Origin: CAMAVH01 sp035714115
GTDB taxonomy: Bacteria > Pseudomonadota > Alphaproteobacteria > SMXQ01
Direction of reading: 5' to 3'
NCBI GenBank assembly: GCA_035714115.1
Contig: DASTMO010000019.1
Coordinates: 1 to 39,968, forward strand
Length of the DNA: 39,968 nt
Shown: one piece after another, positions 7,807-15,930 of the stretch
Position numbering within the stretch: the stretch's first letter is position 1
Layout of the letters: every line of letters starts with the position of its first letter
Made by a program: the position numbers and the translations under genes
The notes under the pieces: generated by a model
The model's input: only the letters and a program-made list of their open reading frames with translations
The model's database searches: none
What the model was told of the DNA's origin: nothing

Positions 7807-9105
7807 ATGAGCATATGGGCAGGCTTGAAGGTGCCGGGCGGCTTTCAAATGCTGTGGCGCACGCTGCTTCTGCGCGATTATCGCCTCTATGTCATCGGCA
7901 ACTTCACCTCTTACACGGGCCTCTGGGTGCAGCGCGTCGCTATCGGCTGGCTCGCCTGGGAGCTGACCGGCTCGCCTTTCTGGCTCGGCCTGATCGGTTT
8001 CGCCGACCAGTTCCCGACGTTGATCTTCGGCCTGTTCGCCGGCACGCTCACCGACCGGATGAATTATTTCAAGCTGCTGCGGCTCACCCAGTCGCTCACG
8101 CTGATCTATTCGATCACCATGGCGGCGCTGACATTGGCCGGTTGGATGGACATCTGGCTGCTGTTGGCGCTCACGCTGTTTCGCGGCACCATCGTCGCCT
8201 TCAACCGGCCTTCGCGCATGACGATCGTCTACAATCTCGTCGGCCGCGATCTATTGCCCTCGGCGATCTCGTTCAATTCGCTGATCTTTAACTCGTCGCG
8301 CTTCATCGGCCCGGCGGTCGGCGGCGTGATCATCTACGCCTACGGCAACGGCTGGACCTTCGTCGTCGGCGCGCTGATGTTCCTCGTCTTCACCATCTGC
8401 CTGCACCTGATGCGCCCGCCCGAGGTGGACGCGCCGGTCAAAAGCGGCAAATCGATGCTCGCCGATTCGGTCGACGGGCTCGGCTATGTCATGCATCACG
8501 AAGGCATCCGCACGCAGCTCATCATCCTCACCGTCACCAGCCTGTTCGCCCGGCCGCTGACCGACCTGCTGCCGGCCTTCGCCGCCGAGGTGTTCGGCAA
8601 CGGCGCCCATGGCCTCGCCTTGATGCAGAGCGCGCACGGCATCGGCGCCATGTTCGGCGGCGGCCTCATGCTCGGCTGGGCGCGCCTCAAAGGCCTGACG
8701 CGCATCACCCTGTCGAACATCCTGATCATCGGGATCGTCTGCTTCGCCTTCGCCATGATGCCGGCCGACATGTTCCCGCTCGCCTGCCTGATGGTCGGCT
8801 GCATCGGCTACAGCTTCGTCGTGCAGAGCACGAGCAACCAGATGCTGACGCAATCCGCCGTCGATCCGGAGATGCGCGGGCGCGTCATGAGCCTTTACGG
8901 CCTGGTGGCGCGCGGCGGTCCGGCGCTCGGCGCGCTGATCATGGGCACGGCGGCGGAACATATCGGGCTGCGCGAACCAGTGGCATTCGGCGCCGCGCTC
9001 TGCATTTTGCTGTGGATTTGGGCATGGCGGCAGCGCAAGCGCATGGCGGAAACGCTGGAAACAGACCCGCCGGAACATAAGAGGGGCGGGGCCGGCGCGC
9101 ATTAG
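7807..9105 (+). CDS. MFS transporter, third of three paralogues
   Basis: 432-residue major facilitator protein. It starts MSIWAGLKVPGGFQMLWRT, so the KVPGGF motif sits seven residues in. It shares GLWVQRVAIGWLAWELTGSP, the motif-A loop AGTLTDRMNYFKLLRLTQ, TIVAFNRPSRMT, RFIGPAVGGVII and LTQSAVDPEMRGRVMSLYG with its neighbours. The ribosome-binding site TAGGAG overlaps the stop codon of the second copy, which indicates translational coupling. The C terminus is a short, polar cytosolic tail (ETDPPEHKRGGAGAH). The GntR-type regulator that follows is on the same strand but has its own promoter. Function in transport is clear; the cargo is not. Confidence 0.87.
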   Translation: MSIWAGLKVPGGFQMLWRTLLLRDYRLYVIGNFTSYTGLWVQRVAIGWLAWELTGSPFWLGLIGFADQFPTLIFGLFAGTLTDRMNYFKLLRLTQSLTLIYSITMAALTLAGWMDIWLLLALTLFRGTIVAFNRPSRMTIVYNLVGRDLLPSAISFNSLIFNSSRFIGPAVGGVIIYAYGNGWTFVVGALMFLVFTICLHLMRPPEVDAPVKSGKSMLADSVDGLGYVMHHEGIRTQLIILTVTSLFARPLTDLLPAFAAEVFGNGAHGLALMQSAHGIGAMFGGGLMLGWARLKGLTRITLSNILIIGIVCFAFAMMPADMFPLACLMVGCIGYSFVVQSTSNQMLTQSAVDPEMRGRVMSLYGLVARGGPALGALIMGTAAEHIGLREPVAFGAALCILLWIWAWRQRKRMAETLETDPPEHKRGGAGAH

Positions 9106-9127
9106 CGGCGCGGCGCGCCCGTCGCGT

Positions 9128-9155
9128 TAGACAGGACCGATGTTTCGTTTATAAT
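9128..9155 (+). promoter_or_regulatory. Sigma-70 promoter for the GntR gene
   Basis: TAGACA (9128–9133), a 16-base spacer and an exact TATAAT (9150–9155) make a strong housekeeping promoter about 40 bases before the GTG start. Short inverted arms CCGAT (9137–9141) and ATCGG (9165–9169) are centred on the -10 box and could form an autoregulatory operator. Confidence 0.6.
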
Positions 9156-9194
9156 CGTTCGCAAATCGGCTTCATAAAAATCAGCAGGGCAGGC

Positions 9195-9950
9195 GTGAAC
9201 AGACGAATCGAGTCGCGCGAGCGGGTCGGCGATACGCCGGACTTTCATCCGCTTTACGCGCAGATCAAAGAGCTGCTGATTCAGCGGGTGATGCGCGGCG
9301 ATTGGAAGCCCGGCGAGCTTTTGCCGAGCGAGTTCAAGCTGGCGGCCGAGTTCAAGGTCAGCCAAGGAACCGTGCGCAAGGCGCTCGACGAAATGTCGGC
9401 CGAAAAACTGGTGATCCGCCAGCAGGGCAAAGGCACGTTCGTCGCGGCGCGCGACGGCCGTAGCACCCCCTTCCATTTCTTCCGCATCCGTCCCGACCTG
9501 GGCGGCGTGTGGGATCCGGCGACCAAACTGATCTCGGTCGAGCTCGACAAGGCGACGAGCCGTGAGAGCGAAGTGCTCGGCCTCGGATCGGATGAAGGCG
9601 TTTATCGCATCGTCCGCACGCGCAGCTTCGGCGGCGCGCCGATGTTGCTCGACCAGATGGCGCTACCGCAATCACGCTTCGCCGATCTCGACCTGATCTA
9701 TCGCAAGAACGAGCCGACCAACATCTACAAGGTGCTGGAACGCGAGTTCGGCGTGCTGGTGGTGCGCGCGCAGGAGAAGCTGCGCGCCATTCTGGCGACG
9801 GCGGACGATCAGGCGCTGCTCGGCGTTCCGGTCGGCGCGCCGATTCTGGAGATCGACCGCGTGTCCTTCAGCATCGACAACACGCCGATCGAAAGTCGCC
9901 GCGTCGCGGTGAACACCGAACATCATCATTACGCCAGCCTGCTGACCTGA
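9195..9950 (+). CDS. GntR-family transcriptional regulator (HutC/UTRA type)
   Basis: 251-residue DNA-binding repressor or activator. The N-terminal winged helix spans about residues 18–84 and contains the GntR signature (PLYAQIKELL, PGELLPSEFKLAAEFKVS, GTVRKALDEM, IRQQGKGTFVA). Residues 95–247 form a UTRA ligand-binding domain typical of the HutC subfamily, with ILEIDRVSFSIDNTPIESRR near the end. The start is a GTG with AGGGC close upstream. HutC-type regulators normally sense a small metabolite and control neighbouring transport or catabolic genes. The three MFS transporters just upstream, or the OCD/arginase-family genes, are the natural candidate targets, but no operator is proven. A terminator follows directly. 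Confidence 0.9.
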   Translation: MNRRIESRERVGDTPDFHPLYAQIKELLIQRVMRGDWKPGELLPSEFKLAAEFKVSQGTVRKALDEMSAEKLVIRQQGKGTFVAARDGRSTPFHFFRIRPDLGGVWDPATKLISVELDKATSRESEVLGLGSDEGVYRIVRTRSFGGAPMLLDQMALPQSRFADLDLIYRKNEPTNIYKVLEREFGVLVVRAQEKLRAILATADDQALLGVPVGAPILEIDRVSFSIDNTPIESRRVAVNTEHHHYASLLT

Positions 9951-9974
9951 TCGCCGGCGTAGCCCGCGGAAACG

Positions 9975-10004
9975 AAAAAGGCCCGGAGCGATCCGGGCCT
10001 TTTT
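9975..10004. terminator. Bidirectional rho-independent terminator
   Basis: A perfect 13-bp stem (AAAAAGGCCCGGA / TCCGGGCCTTTTT) with loop GCGA lies between the convergent GntR gene and ferredoxin-reductase gene. An A tract on one side and a T tract on the other give termination signals for both strands. Confidence 0.9.
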
Positions 10005-10023
10005 GTTTGGTGACGCCGCTGGA

Positions 10024-11376
10024 TCAAATATCCAGGATCAGCTTCTTCACGCCAGGCGCGGCGCGCGAGACGCAGGTCATGATCTTCTTGTTCGCCGCCT
10101 TGTCCTCGGCGGAGAGCACCGAGTCGCGATGGTCGGCCGCGCCCGACAGCAGGCGCACTTCACAGGTCGAGCAGACGCCTTCCTCGCAGGACGAATCGAT
10201 GTCGATGCCGGCGCCGCGCACGGCTTCCAGGATCGACTTGTCGGCCGGCACCGGCACGGTGACGCCCTGGCGCGACAGCAAGACCTCGAAAGCCTCGTTG
10301 ACCAGGCCTTCCTTGGCGGCGGGCGCGGGCGGGGCGAACAGCTCGAAATGCACGCAGCCTTCCGGCCAATGTTCGGCGGCCTTGCGCACGGCGTTCAGGA
10401 AGCCGTTGGGGCCGCAGATATAGACATGGCTGCCGGGGCGATGCTCGGCCAGCAATGCCTTCAAATTCAGGCCTTTCGAGGGGTCGCCGCCGTCATGGGT
10501 GAAGACCACGTTGTCGCCGCACAGCGCCTTGATCTCGTCGTAGAAGGCAGTGTCGGCCTGATCGCGCGAGCAATAATAGAGCGTGTATTTCTCGCCGATT
10601 TCTTTCAGGCGATGGACCATCGACTTCATCGGCGTGATGCCGATGCCGCCGCCGATCAGGATATGCTCGCCGGCGCTTTCCGCGAGCGGGAAGGCGTTCG
10701 ACGGCGGCATGACGGTGATCGTGTCGCCGACCTTGACGTTGTCGTGCATCCAGGCCGAGCCGCCGCGTCCCGCTTTCTCGCGCAGGATGCCGAGCACGTA
10801 GCGATGGCGTTCGGCCGGATCGTTCGACAGCGAGTAGGAGCGGCGGTGGCCGCCGCCGGTGACGATGTCGATATGCGCGCCGGCGGTGAATTCCGGCAGC
10901 ATCGCGCCGTCGGGCGCGACGAATTCGAACAGGCGAATGTTGCTCGAGAGATCTTCGACGCGCGAGACGGTCAGCTTCAGCTGGTTGCGCAGCTTCGGCT
11001 TGGGGCGCTTCTGGTCGGCTTCGAGATAGAGCCGGTCGACGCGCTCACCGTTCAGGATGTGCTTGGTCAGCACTTCCTCGACGTCGTCGATGGTCTCGAC
11101 ATTGTACCAGGTGCCTTCCGGATAGATCACCACGGTCGGCCCGAGCTCGCAGCGCTCCAGGCAGCCCGATTGATTCACGCGGATGTTCTTGATGCCGAGC
11201 TCTTTCGCGCGCTTCTTGAAATGCGCGTGCAGCTCTTTGCCGCCGCGGTCGGCGCAGCAGCCGCGCGGATGGCCCTTCGGGCGCTCGTTCACGCAGCAGA
11301 ACAGATGCGTGTCGTAGAAATGCTGCTTCTCGCCAGTCGGCGCGTCGGCAGTTTTATCGGTGGTCTCAACGGTCAT
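10024..11376 (-). CDS. Fusion: Trx-like [2Fe-2S] ferredoxin + phthalate-dioxygenase-reductase-type oxidoreductase
   Basis: 450-residue cytosolic electron-transfer protein with four modules. Residues 20–120 form a thioredoxin-like [2Fe-2S] ferredoxin with cysteines C27/C28, C40/C41, C72 and C76 (GCLERC). Residues 133–230 form the flavin domain with RSYSLSN (179–185), typical of FMN-binding phthalate dioxygenase reductases. Residues 238–345 form the NAD(P)H domain with GGGIGITPM (242–250) and CGPNGF (321–326). Residues 360–450 form a plant-type [2Fe-2S] domain with C397, C402, C405 and C435. Ordinary reductases of this class are about 320 residues; the extra 130 are the N-terminal ferredoxin. 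It presumably moves electrons from NAD(P)H through FMN and two Fe-S clusters. The next gene upstream is a stand-alone paralogue of the N-terminal domain. No oxygenase subunit is adjacent, so the acceptor is unknown. Confidence 0.88.
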   Translation of the reverse strand: MTVETTDKTADAPTGEKQHFYDTHLFCCVNERPKGHPRGCCADRGGKELHAHFKKRAKELGIKNIRVNQSGCLERCELGPTVVIYPEGTWYNVETIDDVEEVLTKHILNGERVDRLYLEADQKRPKPKLRNQLKLTVSRVEDLSSNIRLFEFVAPDGAMLPEFTAGAHIDIVTGGGHRRSYSLSNDPAERHRYVLGILREKAGRGGSAWMHDNVKVGDTITVMPPSNAFPLAESAGEHILIGGGIGITPMKSMVHRLKEIGEKYTLYYCSRDQADTAFYDEIKALCGDNVVFTHDGGDPSKGLNLKALLAEHRPGSHVYICGPNGFLNAVRKAAEHWPEGCVHFELFAPPAPAAKEGLVNEAFEVLLSRQGVTVPVPADKSILEAVRGAGIDIDSSCEEGVCSTCEVRLLSGAADHRDSVLSAEDKAANKKIMTCVSRAAPGVKKLILDI

Positions 11377-11399
11377 CGCAAAAATCCTGAACTAAATGC

Positions 11400-11798
11400 T
11401 TACTCGGCGGCGCTCATGCCGGCTTGGGCGAGACGCGCCTCGCGATCCTTGGGCAGGCGGTCCGTGTTCTCGAGCAGCAGGCGCTTCACCGGCTTGCCCT
11501 CGATCAGATGGCTCTGCAGGATCTCGTCGATGTCTTCCTTGGTCTTGAAAGTGTACCAGGCGCCTTCCGGATAGATCACCATGGCCGGACCCATCTCGCA
11601 GCGCTCCAGGCAGCCCGACGGATTTATGCGGGCGTCTTTAATGCCGAGCTTGCGGGCCTGGCTCGTCATGTATTTCAGCAATTCGACCGAGCCGCGGGCG
11701 CTGCAGCAGCCGCGCGGATGATCGTCCGGGCGCACGTTCTGGCAGAGAAAGACGTGCTGCTCATAGACCTGCTTCGGTTCGGTCGGACCTTTTCTCAT
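11400..11798 (-). CDS. Thioredoxin-like [2Fe-2S] ferredoxin
   Basis: 132-residue ferredoxin of the NuoE-like, thioredoxin-fold family. Cluster cysteines are C19, C31 (or C32), C63 and C67, in the pattern C-x11-CC … GCLERC. The ATG at 11798 (MRKGPTEPKQ) follows AGAGAG at 8 bases; an upstream in-frame start at 11846 lacks a ribosome-binding site. It closely resembles residues 18–120 of the downstream reductase fusion (shared HPRGCC, GCLERCE, GP-VIYPEG-WY), so the two arose by duplication. The 23-base gap and shared strand indicate one operon with this gene first. It probably acts as a one-electron carrier feeding an unknown acceptor. Confidence 0.87.
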   Translation of the reverse strand: MRKGPTEPKQVYEQHVFLCQNVRPDDHPRGCCSARGSVELLKYMTSQARKLGIKDARINPSGCLERCEMGPAMVIYPEGAWYTFKTKEDIDEILQSHLIEGKPVKRLLLENTDRLPKDREARLAQAGMSAAE

Positions 11799-12005
11799 GG
11801 CATGCTCTCTATGAAACGGCGTGCGCGCGTCCGCGAGGACGCGCAACGGCGTGAAAGAATGACGGGCGCGCGCAAAATAACGGACGGACGGCGGGCCTGT
11901 CCATCTTTGGGGCGCCGCTAAACACCTTGATGAAATAGGGCTTTTCGCCGCTTTTGCAATGCGCCGCTGCGAGCGGCTCGCAAAGAGCCGGAGGCCGAAT
12001 GCAAA

Positions 12006-12031
12006 CTGGCCCGGTTCTTCAACCGGGCCAG
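12006..12031 (-). terminator. Hairpin terminator of the Gld-type ABC operon
   Basis: A perfect 11-bp stem (CTGGCCCGGTT / AACCGGGCCAG) with a four-base loop lies 27 bases past the DUF4340 stop codon on the minus strand. Only a short T stretch (TTTGC) follows, so it may be a weak or rho-assisted terminator. The rest of the 259-base gap up to 11799 holds no gene that I can support. Confidence 0.6.
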
Positions 12032-12057
12032 GGCTTTAGCTACGATGCGCGAAAGGC

Positions 12058-13137
12058 TTAGCTTTTCGGTTTGGGCTGGATCAGATCGTCCAGCGTCTTG
12101 CGCAGATGGCCGAGCTCGTAGGACGGCACGGCATAGACCCAGCCGCCCGTGCGGCTGTTGGTCTCGGCGACCTCCTTGGCCAGCGCGTCCTTGTCGCCCT
12201 CGGGCTTCTCCTCGGATTTCACCCCGGTGGCGTCCGGCAGCATGCTCGCCTTCACCGCCGCCCAGGATTTGCCGTCCGCCTCGGTCAGCCACAGATCGAT
12301 CTTCAAGCCGTCCCAGGTGACGAACTCGGCCCAGGGCTGGCCGCTGGTGTCGAGCGGAACCTGAGAAGCCGGCTTCACGTCCTCGAAATTGAGCTGCTGG
12401 ATGACGCGCGCGACGTCTTCGGCGCCGAAGATGTCCTTGGTCTCGTAATCGGCGGGCATGCCTTCGATGGTGAAGTCGCGCTCGTCCGTCGTGCTCTTGA
12501 ACACGCGCACGCGCGTCGGCTTGGCCGGCGTGTTCAGCGTCGCTTCGCGCACGCGCGGCAGATCGACATGCAGCACGGTGGTGTCGACCCAGCCGTTGCG
12601 TGCCGTCGGCAGCTCCACCTTGCCCTTCACCAGCCAGGCGCGCGGCTCGTTCGGCAGGCGGACGTAAATGCTTTCCTGGCCGGTCATGGCCGATTTGACG
12701 CGCCCGACGATGACGTCGCCGATCTGCTTGCCGCTCGCGTCGTAGATCTGCAGGCGGGAAGACTTGGCCTCCTTCGTCGTCGGATCGCCAAGGTCCAGCT
12801 TGTCGTAAAGCTCGGGCCGCGCCGTCTTCGGCTCGAAGGTCATGAAGCGCGACGCGCCGACGACGGCTTCGTCGATCTGCATCTTGAAAGCGGGGTAGTT
12901 CGACAGCTCGTTGACCGTCCAGCTCTCCGGCCCGGTCTTGACGATGGTCGTCGTCTCGCCGGCGCGGGTCCAGACGATCTTGGCGGCGTTGTCGGCCGAC
13001 TTGGCGAGATCGCCGAGCAAGATCGTGCCGGGCGCGCGCGTCGCCGGCGCGTTGCCGCGCGTGGTGACGGCGATGACGGTCGCGATGACGACGAGGACGG
13101 TGGCGAGAGCGAGGCCGAGGAAGGCGCGCAAGTTCAT
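12058..13137 (-). CDS. DUF4340 domain protein of the Gld-type ABC cassette
   Basis: 359-residue protein with an N-terminal membrane anchor (about residues 5–27, FLGLALATVLVVIATVIAV) and a long, presumably periplasmic region. The latter has the DUF4340 layout: GDLAKSADNAAKIVWTRAGE, WTVNELSNYPAFKMQIDEAV, then two repeated beta-rich segments with WLVKGKVELP, GWVDTTVLHVDLPRV and a C-terminal GGWVYAVPSYELGHLRKTLDDLI. DUF4340 genes commonly close operons encoding a GldA-like ATPase, GldF-like permease and GldG-like protein, as here. A gap of 11 bases separates it from the GldG-like gene, with AAGGAG before the ATG. The molecular role is unknown; it may help the cassette handle an envelope substrate. 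Confidence 0.82.
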   Translation of the reverse strand: MNLRAFLGLALATVLVVIATVIAVTTRGNAPATRAPGTILLGDLAKSADNAAKIVWTRAGETTTIVKTGPESWTVNELSNYPAFKMQIDEAVVGASRFMTFEPKTARPELYDKLDLGDPTTKEAKSSRLQIYDASGKQIGDVIVGRVKSAMTGQESIYVRLPNEPRAWLVKGKVELPTARNGWVDTTVLHVDLPRVREATLNTPAKPTRVRVFKSTTDERDFTIEGMPADYETKDIFGAEDVARVIQQLNFEDVKPASQVPLDTSGQPWAEFVTWDGLKIDLWLTEADGKSWAAVKASMLPDATGVKSEEKPEGDKDALAKEVAETNSRTGGWVYAVPSYELGHLRKTLDDLIQPKPKS

Positions 13138-13148
13138 GGCGGGTCTCC

Positions 13149-15182
13149 TTAACCTTTGGCCGAAACGGCGATGCGGCGGCGGCGCAGCCGCCAAATGCCG
13201 AGGCCGATGGCGATGATGGCGACGAGCAGCGGGATCAGCGCGATGTCGAGGAACCACAGTCGCGTCTTGAGCCGCTCGATGTCGCGGCGCAGGTCGAGCT
13301 GCACGCCGCGCAGGTCGCGGCGGATGTTCAGCAGTTGCGCCTTGAACTTCTCGATCTCCTCCTGCTGCGCCGGCGACAGTGTCACTTGGGCGCCCTGCGT
13401 CGCGACGCCTTGGCCGGGGCGCTGCAGGTCGGCGATCTTCTTCTCGGTCTCCTCGCGCTGCGCCTGAAGCTCGCGCTCCTTGGCGCGCAGGCGCGTCTCG
13501 GCGTCGCGCTGCAAGGCCTCGACGCGTTCGAACGGACGCTGCGAGATGCCGCGCGAGCGCAGGCCGATCAGGTCGTTCGAGCCGGTCAGGTTGTCGAGCG
13601 CGTTGGTCACGAAGTCCATGTTGTTGGACAGCGGCATGGCCACCGCCTGGCCGAACAGATCCTGCATCTGCACCCAGAAGCGGTCCTGCAGCAGGTCGGT
13701 GTCGGCGATGACGACGGCCTGGATCGGGCCTTTCGATTCCATCAGCTGCGGCTTGGTTGGCGCGTCGACGGACTTGGGCTTGCCTTCGTTCTCTTCGTCC
13801 TGCATCGCCTGGGCGAGGCGGTTGGCCGGCGGCTTGGCCGCCTCGTCGCCCTCTTTCGCCTCGTCCTTCGGGAAGCCGTCCGGGAAGGCGGTCTTGACCG
13901 GGCCCGAAACGCGCGCCGCGATGGTTAGTTTCGCGCCGCTCGGCTTGAAGTCCTGGATGATGCCCTGGAAGTCCGGGCGGCCGCCTTTGACCTTCTCGAC
14001 GTCGATCAGGTCGGAGCGTTCGCTGGTCTGGATCAGCGGCGTGAAGTTGGTCGTGCCGCCGTCCTTCTTGGAGAGCGCGCCCGGCGAGGTCAGCTGCATC
14101 ACCTCGATGCCGTTGGCGATCAGGTCGGTCGTCGAGAAGTTGGCCGGGCGCAGAATCTGCCACACCGGATATTCCACCGCCTGCGGACGCGTCTCCGAGC
14201 CGGCATTGACGCGGCGCGCCGTGGTCATGTCGCCGGCGATCTTGCCGTCGGCCAGCTCGATGCCCCAGGCGTCGAACAGCGGCTTGAGGTTCGAGGTCGC
14301 CGGCACCGGCTTGGCGCCCGGTCCGAGCGAGCGCTCGGCCGCTTCCGACAAAGGATCGACCAGCGCGACGACGCGGCCGCCGCCCAGCGCATATTGGTCG
14401 ATGGCGTACATCGCCTTGTTGCTGATCTCGGCAGGATGGGCGACGAGCAGCACATCGATGCCGGCGGGAATCTCCGCCGTGTCCATCGGCACTTCCTTCA
14501 GGTCGAACAGCTGCTGCAGATGGGCGAGCAGCTGCCAGGGGCGCGCCATGGCCGGATTGAGCCGCGCCATCATCGTGCCGGGGAAGCCTTTCACCGGCAG
14601 CGCCGTCATGATGCCGATGGTCTTGCGCTTCGGATTGGCGAGATTGTGGACCAGCTTGGTCAGGTCATATTCGAGGAACGCCTCGCGGTCCGGCGAGAAG
14701 AACGCCACGCGCTCCTCGTCGTCGGTCGAGTTGCTGCCGGCGAGGCCGAAATAGACCATCTCGCCGGTGCGATCGAGCGGCAGCCCCTGCAGGCCGGCGG
14801 CGACCGCCTGATCCTCGGCGTCGGAGAAGGGTACCGGCTCGATCATCTCGAGGCGGATCTTGCCGCGCGCGATGGCGGCATATTCTTTCAGGATGTCGCG
14901 CACGCGCGTGGCGTACTTGCCGACATTGGGCAGCTCGTTGCCGAGCGTCGGCGAGTAGTAGAAGCGCAGCGTCACCGGCTCGTCGATCTTGGAGAGCACC
15001 GCATAGGTGCCGGGCGACAGGGTGAACAGCTTGTCGGCGGTCAGATCGACGCGCGCGCTGGAGACCGTGTTGCGCGCCAGGATGTTCAGGCTGAGGAACA
15101 GCACGATGGCGAGCGCCAGTCCGGCGAAGGCGAGAACGCGGACGTTGACGCGCGAGGAGTCGAGGAACTTCGGAACCGCCAT
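13149..15182 (-). CDS. GldG-like ABC-transporter auxiliary protein
   Basis: 677-residue membrane protein of the ABC_transp_aux (GldG) family. One anchor lies near residues 16–36 and a second near 640–662. The large region between contains the GldG hallmarks: SSARVDLTADKLFTLSPGTYAVLSKIDEPVTLRFYYS, NVGKYATRVRDILKEYA, GIMTALPVKG and ALGGGRVVALVDP. A charged Gln/Glu/Arg-rich coiled coil (about 545–635) precedes the final span. The ATG at 15182 overlaps the permease stop as TGATCATG, so translation is coupled. GldG homologues partner GldA/GldF transporters; in Bacteroidota they support gliding, but similar cassettes are common in non-gliding bacteria, where the substrate is unknown. It is interrupted by no stop or frameshift. 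Confidence 0.85.
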   Translation of the reverse strand: MAVPKFLDSSRVNVRVLAFAGLALAIVLFLSLNILARNTVSSARVDLTADKLFTLSPGTYAVLSKIDEPVTLRFYYSPTLGNELPNVGKYATRVRDILKEYAAIARGKIRLEMIEPVPFSDAEDQAVAAGLQGLPLDRTGEMVYFGLAGSNSTDDEERVAFFSPDREAFLEYDLTKLVHNLANPKRKTIGIMTALPVKGFPGTMMARLNPAMARPWQLLAHLQQLFDLKEVPMDTAEIPAGIDVLLVAHPAEISNKAMYAIDQYALGGGRVVALVDPLSEAAERSLGPGAKPVPATSNLKPLFDAWGIELADGKIAGDMTTARRVNAGSETRPQAVEYPVWQILRPANFSTTDLIANGIEVMQLTSPGALSKKDGGTTNFTPLIQTSERSDLIDVEKVKGGRPDFQGIIQDFKPSGAKLTIAARVSGPVKTAFPDGFPKDEAKEGDEAAKPPANRLAQAMQDEENEGKPKSVDAPTKPQLMESKGPIQAVVIADTDLLQDRFWVQMQDLFGQAVAMPLSNNMDFVTNALDNLTGSNDLIGLRSRGISQRPFERVEALQRDAETRLRAKERELQAQREETEKKIADLQRPGQGVATQGAQVTLSPAQQEEIEKFKAQLLNIRRDLRGVQLDLRRDIERLKTRLWFLDIALIPLLVAIIAIGLGIWRLRRRRIAVSAKG

Positions 15183-15184
15183 GA

Positions 15185-15919
15185 TCAACGCGCCTTATAG
15201 AGATTGACGAGCAATACGTTGGCGAACAGGAACAGCGCCATCACCGAGCCGAAGAAGACGATGCTCACGACATCGAGCACGCCCTTGGAGATCGCTTCGA
15301 AATTGGCGGTGAAGCTGAGCGAGGAGATCGCCTCGACCACGCCGGGCGAGGCCCAGCCGGTGAAGAAGTTGAGCACCAGCGAGGTGCCGCTCACCGTGAA
15401 TAGCAGGCAGACGACGGCGGAGAGCACGAAGGCGATGACCTGGTTCTTGGTCAGCGCCGAGAAGCAGGCGCCGATCGCGAGATAGGAACCGGCCATGAAG
15501 AAGCTGCCGATGTAGCTGGCGAAGATCACGCCGTTGTCCGGCTTGCCGAGATAATTGACGGTGATCCAGAACGGGAAGGTCAGCGCCAGGGCGATGCCGG
15601 CGAAGCACCAGGCCGCCAAGAATTTGGCGATCACCGCTTGAGCCGGCGTCAGCGGCAGTGTGAGCAGCAGCTCGATGGTGCCGCTCTTGCGCTCTTCCGA
15701 CCACATGCGCATCGAGATGGCCGGCACCAGCAGCAGATAGAGCCAGGGGTGAAACAGGAAGAACGGTGACAGGTCGGCTTGGCCGCGCTCGAAGAAATTG
15801 CCGAGGAAGAAGGTCAGCGCGCCGGTCAGGGCGAGGAAGATGACGATGAAGACATATGCGAGCGGCGTGGCGAAATAGGCCGCGAGCTCGCGTTTGAAGA
15901 CGGTGCAAAGCGCGTTCAT
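15185..15919 (-). CDS. ABC transporter permease (GldF-like, ABC-2 type)
   Basis: 244-residue inner-membrane permease with about six predicted spans. It begins MNALCTVFKRELAAYFATPLAYVF, the usual cytosolic amphipathic lead-in of ABC-2 permeases, and has SMRMWSEERKSGTIELLLTLPLTPAQAVIAKFLA at about 70–105, the conserved coupling segment of GldF/NosY-like proteins. The ATG at 15919 follows TAAGGA, which overlaps the stop of the ATPase gene, and its own stop overlaps the GldG-like start. The tight packing marks it as part of the ATPase–permease–GldG–DUF4340 transporter. Direction and cargo cannot be read from sequence. Confidence 0.88.
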   Translation of the reverse strand: MNALCTVFKRELAAYFATPLAYVFIVIFLALTGALTFFLGNFFERGQADLSPFFLFHPWLYLLLVPAISMRMWSEERKSGTIELLLTLPLTPAQAVIAKFLAAWCFAGIALALTFPFWITVNYLGKPDNGVIFASYIGSFFMAGSYLAIGACFSALTKNQVIAFVLSAVVCLLFTVSGTSLVLNFFTGWASPGVVEAISSLSFTANFEAISKGVLDVVSIVFFGSVMALFLFANVLLVNLYKAR

Positions 15920-15930
15920 GTCGAATGTCC

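Noticed and set aside
13138..14163. Upstream extension of the DUF4340 frame to about 700 codons
   Set aside because: The extra part is a shadow of the GldG-like gene; AAGGAG and a membrane anchor mark the true start at 13137.
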